From Lachnospiraceae bacterium (GTDB lineage: Bacteria; Bacillota; Clostridia; Lachnospirales; Lachnospiraceae): a DNA stretch of 43,456 bases. This document shows, in pieces, positions 35,447-43,456 of this stretch. The stretch is from NCBI GenBank assembly GCA_016282595.1, contig JAEEKV010000011.1:1-43456 (forward strand), in the 5' to 3' direction. The notes beneath the pieces are model-generated. The model worked only from the letters and a program-made list of their open reading frames with translations. It searched no databases and was not told the DNA's origin. The position numbers and the translations under genes are program-made. Positions within the stretch are counted from its first letter, which is position 1. Every line of letters begins with the position of its first letter.

Positions 35447-36531
35447 TTGACTACTCCCTTTTCCAGATACTCTTCCAGGTTCATTCCGATATGCTCTTCG
35501 GCACGCTCTACTGCCACCTTCTTCATGTCCGAATCCACCATCAGGCGTACAAGTTCGTCAAAGCTTGTCTTCGTGGGATTCCAGCCAAGCTCCTTTTTAG
35601 CCTTGGATGGATCTCCCCAAAGATTCACCACATCCGTCGGTCTGTAAAAGTCTTCGGAAACCTCCACAAGTACCTTTCCGGTAGCCTTGTCGATTCCTTT
35701 TTCTTCAAGGCCCTCTCCCTGAAATTCCAATTCAATTCCGGCATAGTGGAACGCCAGCTGACAGAATTCTCTGACAGAATGCTGCACTCCCGTTGCGATG
35801 ACAAAATCCTCCGGCTTATCATGCTGCAGGATCAGCCACATGCACTCCACATAATCCTTGGCATAGCCCCAATCGCGTAAGGAGGAAAGATTTCCGAGAT
35901 AAAGCTTATCCTGCTTTCCCTGTGCGATCCTGGCAGCTGCCAAAGTGATCTTACGGGTTACAAAAGTCTCGCCTCTTCTCTCTGATTCATGATTGAACAA
36001 AATGCCGGAGCAGCAGAACATTCCATAAGCTTCCCTGTATTCCTTGGTGATCCAGAAGCCGTACTGCTTTGCCACGGCATAGGGAGAATAGGGATGGAAA
36101 GGTGTGGTCTCCGACTGGGGAACCTCCTCTACTTTTCCGTAAAGCTCCGAAGTGGAAGCCTGATACACACGGCAGCTCTTTTCCAATCCGCAAACGCGAA
36201 CTGCCTCCAGCACACGCAAAACGCCTGTCGCATCTACATCTGCCGTAAACTCCGGCACGTCAAAACTGACCTGCACATGGGACTGGGCCGCCAGGTTGTA
36301 GATCTCATCAGGCTTTACCTCACTGACCACTTTTACAAGGCTCATGGAATCTGACAGATCCGCATAGTGCAGATGGAAACGCTCCCTGCCCTCTAAATGA
36401 GCGATCCGCTCTCTGAAATCCACGGAAGAACGTCTGATGGTCCCGTGAACATCATAGCCCTTCTCCAACAAAAACTCCGACAGGTAAGATCCGTCCTGTC
36501 CTGTTACGCCTGTGATCAATGCTTTTTTCAT
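35443..36531 (-). CDS. gmd: GDP-mannose 4,6-dehydratase
   Basis: The 362-residue protein is the usual size for the family. [15 protein letters not shown] starts it, RRSS follows near 35, LAAQSHV near 84, and the catalytic block STSELYGKV (Thr/Ser-Glu near 127) precedes the [10 protein letters not shown] Tyr-Lys motif and the [16 protein letters not shown] segment that marks GMD. It converts GDP-mannose to GDP-4-keto-6-deoxymannose, which fcl (25840-26781) completes to GDP-L-fucose. AGGAGA lies four bases upstream of the ATG. The degenerate c-di-GMP-type gene precedes it by 29 bases. Confidence 0.96.
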   Translation of the reverse strand: MKKALITGVTGQDGSYLSEFLLEKGYDVHGTIRRSSVDFRERIAHLEGRERFHLHYADLSDSMSLVKVVSEVKPDEIYNLAAQSHVQVSFDVPEFTADVDATGVLRVLEAVRVCGLEKSCRVYQASTSELYGKVEEVPQSETTPFHPYSPYAVAKQYGFWITKEYREAYGMFCCSGILFNHESERRGETFVTRKITLAAARIAQGKQDKLYLGNLSSLRDWGYAKDYVECMWLILQHDKPEDFVIATGVQHSVREFCQLAFHYAGIELEFQGEGLEEKGIDKATGKVLVEVSEDFYRPTDVVNLWGDPSKAKKELGWNPTKTSFDELVRLMVDSDMKKVAVERAEEHIGMNLEEYLEKGVVK

Positions 36532-36560
36532 AGTGTCTCCTAAATCTTTTAGTTTTATCG

Positions 36561-38222
36561 TTACTGCTTCTTCAGCAGCTTCAGATTCATAAATTCTTCC
36601 AGCGGTACCGCGCCGGATGCCACATATCCTTGATAAGCCGTTACTCCAAAGGAGCGGATCAGCTCCAGGGTGGCTTCATCCTCCACGCCCTCGGCGCAGA
36701 CCATGATATTACACTCCTTTGCAAAGAGACAAAGTGCCCTAAGCAGGGAGCAGTCTCTCTTGCTCTTTTTCAACTGACTGGTAAAATCCCTGCCGATCTT
36801 AATGATATCCACCGGAAGCTCCCTGACCATGTGAAGGTCTAACAGACAGGAACCATCCAGGGCCACCAAAACGCCTAAGGATTTGAAAAATACGATTTCA
36901 TGCCGCAGCAGATCCGGATTTAAGAAGCGACATTTATCCGTTAATTCCAAACAGAGATTTTGTCCCGGAAACTCCTTCTTTTTCAGCATGTTCAAAAGGT
37001 ACTGATGAAACTCCGGCTGCCCCAGCTGCCTATGAGACAGATTCACCGTCAAAAGCAGATTGGGATTGCGAGCCAAAATGTCTCGGCCCTCTGCCAGCGC
37101 CCTTCGAAGGATCCAGTCACACAGCGTCATAAAGGAGGAATCATTTTCCAGCCAGGGTAAAAACTGAGCCGGGGAAATCTGACCGTCCTCCCGATGCCAA
37201 CGAAGATAGGCCTCGCAGCCCACCACGCGGTTCTCATCCGCATACAAAATGGGCTGATAAAACAGCTCCAGATTCTGGCAGTTCGCCGCCACATCCTTTC
37301 GAAGGGATGCCACCATCTCAAGAGTTCTGGCGTTGTGAGCCATGTAATCATTTTTCAGGATCACAGGCTGGCCATCCTGAGTGGTCTCTGACCTATTTTG
37401 TGCATATTTTAGGGTTGCCAGAATGGCATGTACATCAATGGTAGGATCATCCGCCACTACAATGCCCGCACTAAGTTTTACAGGCACCTTATTGCCATCC
37501 ACCATCAGCATCCGCAGGGCAAAATTGCTGTAGTCCTGATACAGCTTCGTCATCTGCTCTACCGTCATGGTCTCCGAGCAGAAAAACAGCATGATGCCGT
37601 CTCCGCGGAAGCACTCCCCTTCTCCCTTTGTCATCTCACGAAGCTGGGTGGAAAGTGCGGCAATCACCTTATTCCCGTAGGAATAGCCGTAGGTGCTGTT
37701 TACGCTTTCAAAGTTCATGGTACCGATGAGCATTACCACCGCTCTGCGCCTGGTGGTAAAGATCCCGCGCAAATGCTCCAAGAACCGGATCTGTCCCGGC
37801 AGATTGGTGGTGGGATCCGTATGGGCATCGATCAAAAGGGAAGTGATAGCCACTCCGATATAGGAGGGCAGTCCCGTATAATCCTTGATGGTAAAATACT
37901 TCACCGAGCAGGTGATATACTTATCATCCGCTGTCCGGATATGCCACTGGGTTTCTTTCCGATCCAAGCTCCCCTGACGGGCTCTTTTTACATCCTCATC
38001 AAAGGTCTTGGCTTCCTCCGGCATCAAATGCTCCGCAACCACCTGGGAATTCCTATCCGTGTATTCCCCCGGCAGCCCGAAATCGCTTACCGCCGAAGGC
38101 GACCAGCGGGCAATATTGCGGTGAATATCCAGCACGAAAAAGTAACGACCTTTTTCGTTGGCTGAGGCCGCAAAGTTCTCATATAATTTGTCAATTCGAA
38201 AAGTGTGAACGTTCGCTTCCAT
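36561..38222 (-). CDS. PAS-like + degenerate GGDEF + degenerate EAL protein
   Basis: The protein has 553 residues from ATG 38222 (GGAGG five bases upstream; a GTG at 38237 is the alternative). A PAS-like sensor (about 10-125) precedes a GGDEF-fold domain (about 135-290) whose signature reads FRGDGIML instead of GGDEF, and an EAL-fold domain (about 315-545) with EAY for EAL, ALDGSC for the metal-binding DDFG, and KIG for KID, though AEGVED is kept. Both enzymatic sites look dead, so it more likely binds c-di-GMP or a partner than makes or breaks the messenger. As first gene of the gmd operon, directly after a strong promoter, it could control the glycan (inference). No membrane segment is visible. 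Confidence 0.85.
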   Translation of the reverse strand: MEANVHTFRIDKLYENFAASANEKGRYFFVLDIHRNIARWSPSAVSDFGLPGEYTDRNSQVVAEHLMPEEAKTFDEDVKRARQGSLDRKETQWHIRTADDKYITCSVKYFTIKDYTGLPSYIGVAITSLLIDAHTDPTTNLPGQIRFLEHLRGIFTTRRRAVVMLIGTMNFESVNSTYGYSYGNKVIAALSTQLREMTKGEGECFRGDGIMLFFCSETMTVEQMTKLYQDYSNFALRMLMVDGNKVPVKLSAGIVVADDPTIDVHAILATLKYAQNRSETTQDGQPVILKNDYMAHNARTLEMVASLRKDVAANCQNLELFYQPILYADENRVVGCEAYLRWHREDGQISPAQFLPWLENDSSFMTLCDWILRRALAEGRDILARNPNLLLTVNLSHRQLGQPEFHQYLLNMLKKKEFPGQNLCLELTDKCRFLNPDLLRHEIVFFKSLGVLVALDGSCLLDLHMVRELPVDIIKIGRDFTSQLKKSKRDCSLLRALCLFAKECNIMVCAEGVEDEATLELIRSFGVTAYQGYVASGAVPLEEFMNLKLLKKQ

Positions 38223-38245
38223 GTTCCCCTCCCACACACCCTATC

Positions 38246-38274
38246 ATTATATAGGGATTTTGCTGCTAAGACAA
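38246..38274 (-). promoter_or_regulatory. Sigma-A promoter of the gmd operon
   Basis: On the minus strand TTGTCT (38269-38274), a 17-base spacer and a perfect TATAAT (38246-38251). The transcript would start about 18 bases before the ATG at 38222. Confidence 0.85.
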
Positions 38275-38424
38275 GGTTTTCACATGATTTATGAAAAACC
38301 GTTTTTTCTCTCTTCGTACTATATTTCGACAAAATCATCCGGAACCGATAGGGCTCCCCGCTCTTTTTGCCGCTAAATTTATAATTGAAAAAGAGCATCG
38401 CCATCCGCTGGCTGCATTATACAT

Positions 38425-38454
38425 AAAAAAGAGGCCTCCCAAAAGGGAAGCCCC
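38425..38454 (-). terminator. Terminator of the flagellin-like gene
   Basis: Inverted arms 38431-38440 and 38445-38454, with GGCTTCCC pairing with GGGAGGCC (one G-U pair) around a TTTT loop, are followed on the minus strand by six T (38425-38430). It lies 30 bases after the stop at 38484. Confidence 0.85.
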
Positions 38455-38483
38455 GGTTCTTACTGCTTTATGACCCGGACCTC

Positions 38484-39254
38484 TTACATAAAGAGGGCCA
38501 TGGTATTTTTGTGCTTGTTTTCCATTTCCTTTTTCTGCATCATCAGCCTGTAGGTGTCCAGAGTCTGCTGCTTTTGCAGTTTGCTCACATACTCACCGTA
38601 CTCCGTATCGCCCATCCTGCTGACGCCGCTGGTAAGATTGTAGGCTGTGTTGCGACTGGAATTGTACGCATACTCCAGTGCATTGGTCTGGGCGCCAATG
38701 TTGGAACGGGAAGAATTCAAGGTCTCAAGAGCTTTGTCGATGGCCTTCAGATCCACGCTGCCGCCGGTCACATCAAAATCCTCGATGCCAAGGGCCGAAA
38801 GGGTGGCATTGCCGAAATCAATGCTCTTGGACGTACCGTTGCTGTCGGTAGCGATCTGTACGCCCCGAGCGCTGCCGTCAATCAGGTTCTTTTCATTGTA
38901 GCTGGTGATACCGGCCACATCCGTGATCCCCTGCTTCAGCTGATCGATCTCTGCCTGAATGGATTGCCTGTCGTTGTAGGAAAGCAGCCCGTTGGAAGCC
39001 TTCACTCCAAGTTCCCGCATCCTCTGCAGATAATCCGTTACCTCACCAAGTGCTCCGTCAGCGATATTCAGCGCATTCTTTCCTTCGGAAATATTGCTTG
39101 CGCCTGCATCTAAGCCTTTGATCTGTGCATTCTCTTTTTGCAAAATCGCCATTTCGGAAGCGCCATCAGCCGCCCTGTTGATCCTGCTGCCGCTGGATAA
39201 GGACTGCGCGTAGTGATTATAGGCACCATACCCGCCGATTGCTGAAATTCCCAT
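38484..39254 (-). CDS. Short flagellin-like protein
   Basis: The protein has 256 residues from ATG 39254 (GAGGTG six bases upstream). The flagellin D1 core is clear: LSSGSRINRAADGASEMA near 22, ALNIADGALGEVTDYLQRMRELGVKASNG near 72, IQAEIDQLKQGI, YNEKNLIDGS, and a C-terminal helix with LGA/IGAQTNALEYAYNSSRNT and DTEYGEYVSKLQ. The D0 parts are unusual: the N-terminus is about 10-15 residues short of the usual -NAALNA- stretch and begins MGISAIGGYGAY, and the C-terminus ends KNTMALFM rather than the common NVLSLL-type end. There is essentially no variable D2/D3 region. It could be a minor filament protein, or a flagellin relative with another use. It has its own promoter and terminator. Confidence 0.85.
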   Translation of the reverse strand: MGISAIGGYGAYNHYAQSLSSGSRINRAADGASEMAILQKENAQIKGLDAGASNISEGKNALNIADGALGEVTDYLQRMRELGVKASNGLLSYNDRQSIQAEIDQLKQGITDVAGITSYNEKNLIDGSARGVQIATDSNGTSKSIDFGNATLSALGIEDFDVTGGSVDLKAIDKALETLNSSRSNIGAQTNALEYAYNSSRNTAYNLTSGVSRMGDTEYGEYVSKLQKQQTLDTYRLMMQKKEMENKHKNTMALFM

Positions 39255-39310
39255 ACACATCACCTCTCTTCGTATGTGCAAGGTCAACTGTTGATAGATA
39301 AAATCATTGT

Positions 39311-39338
39311 ATCATATTGGAATCCAAATTGGAAGCAA
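39311..39338 (-). promoter_or_regulatory. Probable promoter of the flagellin-like gene
   Basis: On the minus strand TTGCTT (39333-39338), 16 bases, TATGAT (39311-39316). It is a sigma-A pattern; I see no sigma-28 pattern (TAAA plus GCCGATAA), which would be expected for a major flagellin. A short near-palindrome TTGGA-A-TCCAA lies in the spacer. Confidence 0.55.
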
Positions 39339-39344
39339 TGTTTT

Positions 39345-40610
39345 TCATCCGGCTGCTCCCTCCGACGTTTTGTGATGGGGCAGCTTCGTCATGGCTACCC
39401 AGCCGATCACTACGCCGACGCCGCAGACCAGACTTCCGGTCACCAGCATAAAACGGATTCCCAGATGATCCAGGATCACACCGCTGATTAGGTTGGAAAA
39501 AACGCCACCCACCGTTATTGCACTGGTAACAAAGGCCTGTCCCTTTACCTGATCCAGCTGTTCCATGGTCTGGCTTACATAGTAGGCCGCTGCCGGTATA
39601 AACACCGCATAGGCAAAGAGCTGGAAGGACTGACTGACAAACATTCCCACCATGCTTTTTGCAAATACCAGGATCAGGATCTTGATAAAAAAGGCAACGC
39701 CGGATATGACAAGCAGCTTCTGCGCCGAGATCTTCCGGAACACAAGGGTGATCAGCGCCATCACCGGGAGCTCTAAGATCGCCTGCAAAAAGTTAGCATA
39801 CCCCAACTCTGTTTCTCCGCCTCCGAGATTTCTAATGATCTGGATCATGAAATCGTTGATCATGTTATGGGCAAAGTAAAAGCAGATCGTTGCCACCAAA
39901 AACAGGGTAAAAGCCGGATAGGTCCTTGCAAAATCCGAAAGACGGTTGTGGGGCTGAGCGGCGCCTTTATCCCCTTCCTCTTTTTTGCCGGATGCAGGAT
40001 CAGAAGCATTCTCCGTCTCCCCCCCGGGCATCCTGAAAAAGAAGATCACCACGGCAGATAGAGCCATCATCAGCATTGTGACATACAAAAGGATCGTTAC
40101 GCCGTTTTTCTCCACAGCGGATCCGATGAAAGCGGAGGTCACGGCGAAGCTGGCAGATCCCAAGCCCCTGGCAAGGCCGTAGAAGATATCACAGCCTGCC
40201 TTCTGATACTCAAAACAAAGCGCCGTCATAACCGGCTGGTAAGCAAACTGGATCATATAGATCAGCCCAAAGACGATAAAGATCAAGACCTTCACATTGT
40301 GCGCAAACAAAAGCACACCGCTTCCTGTCAGGATCACCAGCACCGACAGCAGGATAAACCTGCGATTCGTAAGCGCCCCCGGCTTATCGATCACCCCTGC
40401 AATATAGGGCTGACAAAGGGCGGATACGATGTTAGCTGCCGCTAACAGGATCCCTACCTCCGTATTGGAAAACCCGTTTGCCAACAAATATACCGCCGCA
40501 TAAGCATGCACCGTGCAAAAGGCCGCAAAATAAGTCGCATTCAGCAGTGTATATCTGAGGGTCCAAAAACCCTTTTTAGTTCCGTTTGTTTTCTTCGTTT
40601 CTTCTTTCAA
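39345..40610 (-). CDS. MFS transporter (sugar/nucleoside-proton symporter-like)
   Basis: The 421-residue protein has twelve membrane helices, with a basic/acidic central loop (about 200-225) between two six-helix halves, as in MFS proteins of the LacY/nucleoside-symporter-like group (MFS_1-like). The first helix region (AAFCTVHAYAAVYLLANGFSNTEVGIL) and GxxxD-like turns are recognisable. It starts at TTG 40610 with a GGGGGG ribosome site seven bases upstream. A palindrome and extra half-site cover its promoter, so it is probably regulated by a ligand-binding repressor. Substrate unknown. The flagellin-like gene begins 90 bases downstream. Confidence 0.85.
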   Translation of the reverse strand: MKEETKKTNGTKKGFWTLRYTLLNATYFAAFCTVHAYAAVYLLANGFSNTEVGILLAAANIVSALCQPYIAGVIDKPGALTNRRFILLSVLVILTGSGVLLFAHNVKVLIFIVFGLIYMIQFAYQPVMTALCFEYQKAGCDIFYGLARGLGSASFAVTSAFIGSAVEKNGVTILLYVTMLMMALSAVVIFFFRMPGGETENASDPASGKKEEGDKGAAQPHNRLSDFARTYPAFTLFLVATICFYFAHNMINDFMIQIIRNLGGGETELGYANFLQAILELPVMALITLVFRKISAQKLLVISGVAFFIKILILVFAKSMVGMFVSQSFQLFAYAVFIPAAAYYVSQTMEQLDQVKGQAFVTSAITVGGVFSNLISGVILDHLGIRFMLVTGSLVCGVGVVIGWVAMTKLPHHKTSEGAAG

Positions 40611-40633
40611 ATGATTACCCCCCTGTTCTGTGG

Positions 40634-40677
40634 ATTATACTTTACCACAGATTCCGTGGTATCGCAATTTCTACCAC
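40634..40677 (-). promoter_or_regulatory. MFS gene promoter with operator-like palindrome
   Basis: On the minus strand TATAAT lies at 40634-40639. Immediately upstream is TACCAC-n7-GTGGTA (40643-40661), a perfect six-base dyad over the -35/spacer region, with a third TACCAC half-site at 40672-40677. No clear -35 box is seen. The layout suggests a repressor or activator site. Confidence 0.6.
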
Positions 40678-40711
40678 TAAGTAAGTTATGTTCCCGTTTT
40701 TCGTCAAAATC

Positions 40712-40720
40712 TGCTATAAT
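40712..40720 (+). promoter_or_regulatory. Extended -10 promoter of the 40822 gene
   Basis: TGCTATAAT on the plus strand is a perfect extended -10. No good -35 box is seen, as expected for this class. It gives a leader of about 95 bases, which ends in the AGGAGG site before ATG 40822. Confidence 0.7.
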
Positions 40721-40821
40721 GGATCTAACTCGTATAGCAAAACAAATCCTATGCTATGCAACCAAACAGGGCAAAGCAGCCTATTACAAAAAAAAGCAAA
40801 AACTGACAGGAGGATCCATCT

Positions 40822-41982
40822 ATGAAGGAAGAAGAGATCAAAGAAGACGAGAAAAAAGAAGAACAGTCATTTAAGGATAGCCTTTTTGATCTTCTTAACG
40901 GATTCCAATATAAAGAAGAGGCAGAGAAAAAAGACATCGTCAAAGATTATTTCCGTCTGATCCAAAAGGATGCTTACAAAGACGATCCCGAAGGCTATAA
41001 AGAGGCTGCGCCGGAGCTTGAAACGTATTTTCAGTCCGAAGACTACAAGGTCGTAGAGGGTAATTTTATCACAATGCCGGACTACGCCCTTGAGATGGAC
41101 GCTTTCGTAGCCTCGGTCAAAACACGTGTGCAGCAATTCGGGCCTACCAAAAAAGCCACCGAAGCTGTATCGACCTATCAAAACACCATGGAGCTTTTCA
41201 ACACCAGCCGTGCCTCGGTCTTCAAGGACGAAAGCCCGGAGCACGTAGCCCTTCGAAGAGCCGGTGAAACACTGTGGACCCTGCGTGAGCATACACTCCG
41301 GGATCATAACAGCGATCCCAAAGGACACCTGCAAGCTGCTGCCCCCAAGGAGAAACTTGAATTTGCCAAACAGTGGCTGGCTGCCGCTCACGAGCTTCAT
41401 GACACATCCCGGAAATACCTGAAGGAAAAAGGCTCCATTACCATAACCCCCACCGGCAGAGACCGGAAGCGGGCCGCCGAGCAGCTAAAGCAGATCGGAA
41501 AACTGGAAATGAAGCAGTGTCGCGATTCCATTGAAAAGCAGGCCGGTGAAGGCTTTGATCTGGCAACGGTATATAAGGAGATCGCCAAGGATAAGATCGC
41601 CGAAGCCAAAAAAAATATGGAGGAGCTGAAAAACGAACCGAAAAAAGATACGGCAGCCATGTACAATATCCTCCAGGATTTTATCGCTGCCGGTGCTTCC
41701 ATCAAGGAACTGGAGGCCGGAAAAGATCCCAAAAGAGCCAATATGTTCAAGATCGAAAGGGGCGCACGCCGGGATGTATACGTGAACCTGGCTGTAAACG
41801 GATATATCAAGGATCACAGCGCCGAGCAAATCCTGGCAGATATGGAAAAGGGTCCTGCCCATATGATCAAAAACCTGAAGGAATACCAGAGCAGGATGAC
41901 CAATGATCGCCTGATGGCAAGGGAACCGAGACAGAAACAAAACGTTACTAAGCCCCAGGCGCCAAAACCCCTTGGATTCTAA
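40822..41982 (+). CDS. Uncharacterised cytoplasmic helical protein
   Basis: I do not recognise this 386-residue protein. It has no signal peptide or membrane segment. Composition is rich in Lys, Glu and Ala, with long predicted helices, an acidic N-terminus (KEEEIKEDEKKEEQ) and a basic tail ending PKPLGF. An excellent AGGAGG ribosome site lies nine bases before the ATG, an extended -10 promoter precedes it and a strong terminator follows, so it is a well-expressed single gene. The regular helices could make a scaffold or a partner-binding protein. It is convergent with the LRR gene and divergent from the MFS gene, which gives no functional hint. Confidence 0.8.
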   Translation: MKEEEIKEDEKKEEQSFKDSLFDLLNGFQYKEEAEKKDIVKDYFRLIQKDAYKDDPEGYKEAAPELETYFQSEDYKVVEGNFITMPDYALEMDAFVASVKTRVQQFGPTKKATEAVSTYQNTMELFNTSRASVFKDESPEHVALRRAGETLWTLREHTLRDHNSDPKGHLQAAAPKEKLEFAKQWLAAAHELHDTSRKYLKEKGSITITPTGRDRKRAAEQLKQIGKLEMKQCRDSIEKQAGEGFDLATVYKEIAKDKIAEAKKNMEELKNEPKKDTAAMYNILQDFIAAGASIKELEAGKDPKRANMFKIERGARRDVYVNLAVNGYIKDHSAEQILADMEKGPAHMIKNLKEYQSRMTNDRLMAREPRQKQNVTKPQAPKPLGF

Positions 41983-41996
41983 AAGATGAAAGCAAA

Positions 41997-42025
41997 GCCC
42001 GGACGGCAATGCCGTCCGGGCTTTT
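41997..42025. terminator. Bidirectional terminator between convergent genes
   Basis: A perfect 11-bp stem GCCCGGACGGC/GCCGTCCGGGC (41997-42007 with 42011-42021) with a three-base loop. TTTT follows on the plus strand. On the minus strand TTTGCTTTC follows, a weaker T run. It ends the 40822 gene and probably the surface-protein gene on the other strand. Confidence 0.9.
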
Positions 42026-42028
42026 GTT

Positions 42029-43456
42029 TTACTTGATCTTGGCCGTTGCAGGCTTGTTCGCTTTCTTCAAAAGCGCCTTGTATGCGGTCCGTTTCTTGTT
42101 TGAAAGATCCTCCGGAAGCGTAAACACCGCTTTCTTATGGATGTTCTTAAAGGCCGCTTTGCCGGTCTTTTTCTTGGTCAACTTCTGGGATTTGATCAGG
42201 ATCGTCTTCAGCTTCTTGCAGCCGTTGAAGGCGTTCTTCCCAATAGTGGTCACCTTCTCGCCGATCACGATCTTCTTCAGCTTCTTGCAGTTCATAAAGG
42301 CACCCGGTGCGATGACCGTCAGGCTGTCTCCTTCAATGTCCACTGCTGTCAGGCCGGTGCAGCCTTTAAAGGCGTTCTCGCCGATGCTCTCCACATTCTT
42401 GCCGATGATGACACGAGTCACCGTTGTGTTACCTGCAAAGGCTTCCTTTGCGATCTGAGTTACCTTTGCTTTTCTGCCGCCTTCCAGGGTCGTAACCGCA
42501 GGCACTCTGATCTCAGCTCCCGCGGAGGCTGCAGGCTTATCAAAGATCACGGAAACGATGGTGTTACCCAGCTCATCCTCTTCGATCTTGCTGACTGTAT
42601 AAACTCCGGTACCATCGGCAGGGGTTATGCTCTGTCCCGTTGCAGGAAGAGGTTTATCCTGACCGCTGTCAGGTGTGCCGCTGCCGGAGCCGCCTGATCC
42701 GCCTGATCCGCCCGATCCGCCTTCACCGCCGCTTTGCGTTACGTCTTTCCAAAGCGCTTTCAGGGTGATGTCAGCATCTACGGTGACAGTCTTTCCGATC
42801 TCCTCCAGATCCCATCTGTCGAACACCTTGCCTGCCGGAGCTGTAAACGTGCAATCCGGAATCTTATAGGATGCACCCTTCTTTACGATCACAGCTTCCA
42901 TCCTGCCGCTGCCGCCGTTGGCGTCAAAGCATACCAGGAATGTTTCCTCATCTCTGAAGGACGGGTTCAAAACGATATCTTCCGTAACATCTACCTGCTC
43001 CCCTTCTCTTCCGGAAAGTTGAACGCCGCCCATCTTCCACTGCCATCTGTCAAAGATCTTGCCTTCGGGTACCGAGAAAAAGTTGTCCGGCAGAGTGTAT
43101 TTCTGTCCCTTTACCACGGAATCCGTCATCATATCCGGGATCACTTCACTTTCCTCATCCTTTCGGAAGCGGATCTTCCAGGTATCATCCTTCCAAACAG
43201 CTTTGATGGTCATCGTATCCTCAAAGACGCCGAAACCATTTCCTGCCTTTCTGATATCACCTTCGCCTACCAGCCATCCGTCAAAAACCTTGCCTTTGGG
43301 CGCTGTAAATCCAAACTCTGCATCAGCAGGATCGGGAAGCGCATCCACCCAGATGCCTTTCTGGTAGGTCTTGGTCACTTTCTTTCCGGATCCGTTATCG
43401 GAATCAAAGGTTACCGTGCTGCCTTTTGTTTCCTCGAATTCGATATCGATCAAGAG
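42029..43456 (-). CDS. BspA-like LRR surface protein with InlB-type repeats (5' end beyond window)
   Basis: The frame is open to the last base, so the N-terminus with any signal peptide is outside the window. About 475 residues remain. Three InlB/Listeria-type repeats (GK(V/I)FD-W...LKALWKD) fill the first ~230 residues. A Gly/Ser linker of GGS units follows, then a short beta domain and a BspA-type LRR region (A-F--CTGL--V-I, AFMNCKKLKKIVIGEKV, AFNGCKKLKTILIKS), ending in a lysine-rich tail. The last segments (GKAAFKNIHKK) closely resemble the end of the giant surface protein at 20758-24666, so the two share a C-terminal module. No sortase motif. A strong terminator lies just downstream. Confidence 0.9.
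   Translation of the reverse strand, partial: LLIDIEFEETKGSTVTFDSDNGSGKKVTKTYQKGIWVDALPDPADAEFGFTAPKGKVFDGWLVGEGDIRKAGNGFGVFEDTMTIKAVWKDDTWKIRFRKDEESEVIPDMMTDSVVKGQKYTLPDNFFSVPEGKIFDRWQWKMGGVQLSGREGEQVDVTEDIVLNPSFRDEETFLVCFDANGGSGRMEAVIVKKGASYKIPDCTFTAPAGKVFDRWDLEEIGKTVTVDADITLKALWKDVTQSGGEGGSGGSGGSGGSGSGTPDSGQDKPLPATGQSITPADGTGVYTVSKIEEDELGNTIVSVIFDKPAASAGAEIRVPAVTTLEGGRKAKVTQIAKEAFAGNTTVTRVIIGKNVESIGENAFKGCTGLTAVDIEGDSLTVIAPGAFMNCKKLKKIVIGEKVTTIGKNAFNGCKKLKTILIKSQKLTKKKTGKAAFKNIHKKAVFTLPEDLSNKKRTAYKALLKKANKPATAKIK

Noticed and set aside
38280-38424. Small open frames and an inverted repeat (GCTCTTTTT 38360-38368 with AAAAAGAGC 38388-38396) in the gap between the degenerate GGDEF/EAL gene and the flagellin terminator
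   Set aside because: The frames lack ribosome sites and family resemblance. The hairpin has a 19-base loop and no T run in a useful place, so I do not call a gene, RNA or terminator.
1-43456. Insertion sequence, integrase or phage genes to explain the mosaic layout
   Set aside because: No transposase, recombinase or phage structural frame is seen in the window; only the scar at 24683-24745 and the folded element hint at mobility.

Overview
The window looks like chromosomal DNA of a motile, Gram-positive anaerobe of the Clostridia, most likely Lachnospiraceae. This rests on Clostridia-type surface proteins (BspA-like leucine-rich repeats, InlB-type repeats, lysine-rich fibronectin-type tails), strong GGAGG-type ribosome sites, a teichoic-acid-type ABC exporter, a CDP-glycerol-type polymerase and a flagellin-like gene. 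Base composition is moderate, roughly half G+C by eye. The window is dominated by a cell-surface glycopolymer locus.

Positions 1-30570 hold nineteen genes, all on the minus strand, that could be read from a good sigma-A promoter at 30608-30636. In transcription order they are: a secreted FN3 protein; a fused nucleotidyltransferase/cupin/phosphomannose isomerase; GDP-fucose synthase (fcl); mannose-1-phosphate guanylyltransferase (manC); a giant beta-helix/LRR surface protein; rmlD; UDP-galactopyranose mutase (glf); a two-headed amidase/glucosaminidase; rmlC; a CDP-glycerol glycerophosphotransferase-like enzyme; the ABC exporter permease and ATPase; a secreted papain-like protease; rmlA; a GH25 muramidase; and five membrane proteins resembling GT-C glycosyltransferases. 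Of these five, four form two tandem pairs, and the last carries a metallo-beta-lactamase domain cut by the left edge.

Position 30695-31813 is a lone plus-strand acyltransferase. Positions 31844-38222 are a second minus-strand operon with its own promoter (38246-38274) and terminator (31829-31855): a degenerate GGDEF/EAL protein, gmd, an IspD/TarI-like cytidylyltransferase, an extended SDR and a UGM-like FAD oxidoreductase. A folded 181-bp element with 13-bp inverted ends sits between the cytidylyltransferase and SDR genes.

Positions 38484-43456 lie outside the glycan locus: a shortened flagellin-like gene, an MFS transporter under an operator-like palindrome, an unrecognised 386-residue cytoplasmic protein on the plus strand, and the 3' part of another BspA-like surface protein cut by the right edge.

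Taken together the genes predict precursors GDP-mannose/GDP-L-fucose, dTDP-L-rhamnose, UDP-galactofuranose and a CDP-polyol, with polyol-phosphate polymerisation, ABC export and extracytoplasmic decoration by GT-C-like enzymes and O-acylation. rmlB and a phosphomannomutase gene are not in the window. The most interesting points are the paired membrane proteins, a recombination scar of an LRR gene fused to the end of manC, the folded intergenic element, two enzymes whose catalytic motifs have decayed, and the one-by-one interleaving of secreted, unanchored wall-active proteins with sugar-nucleotide genes.
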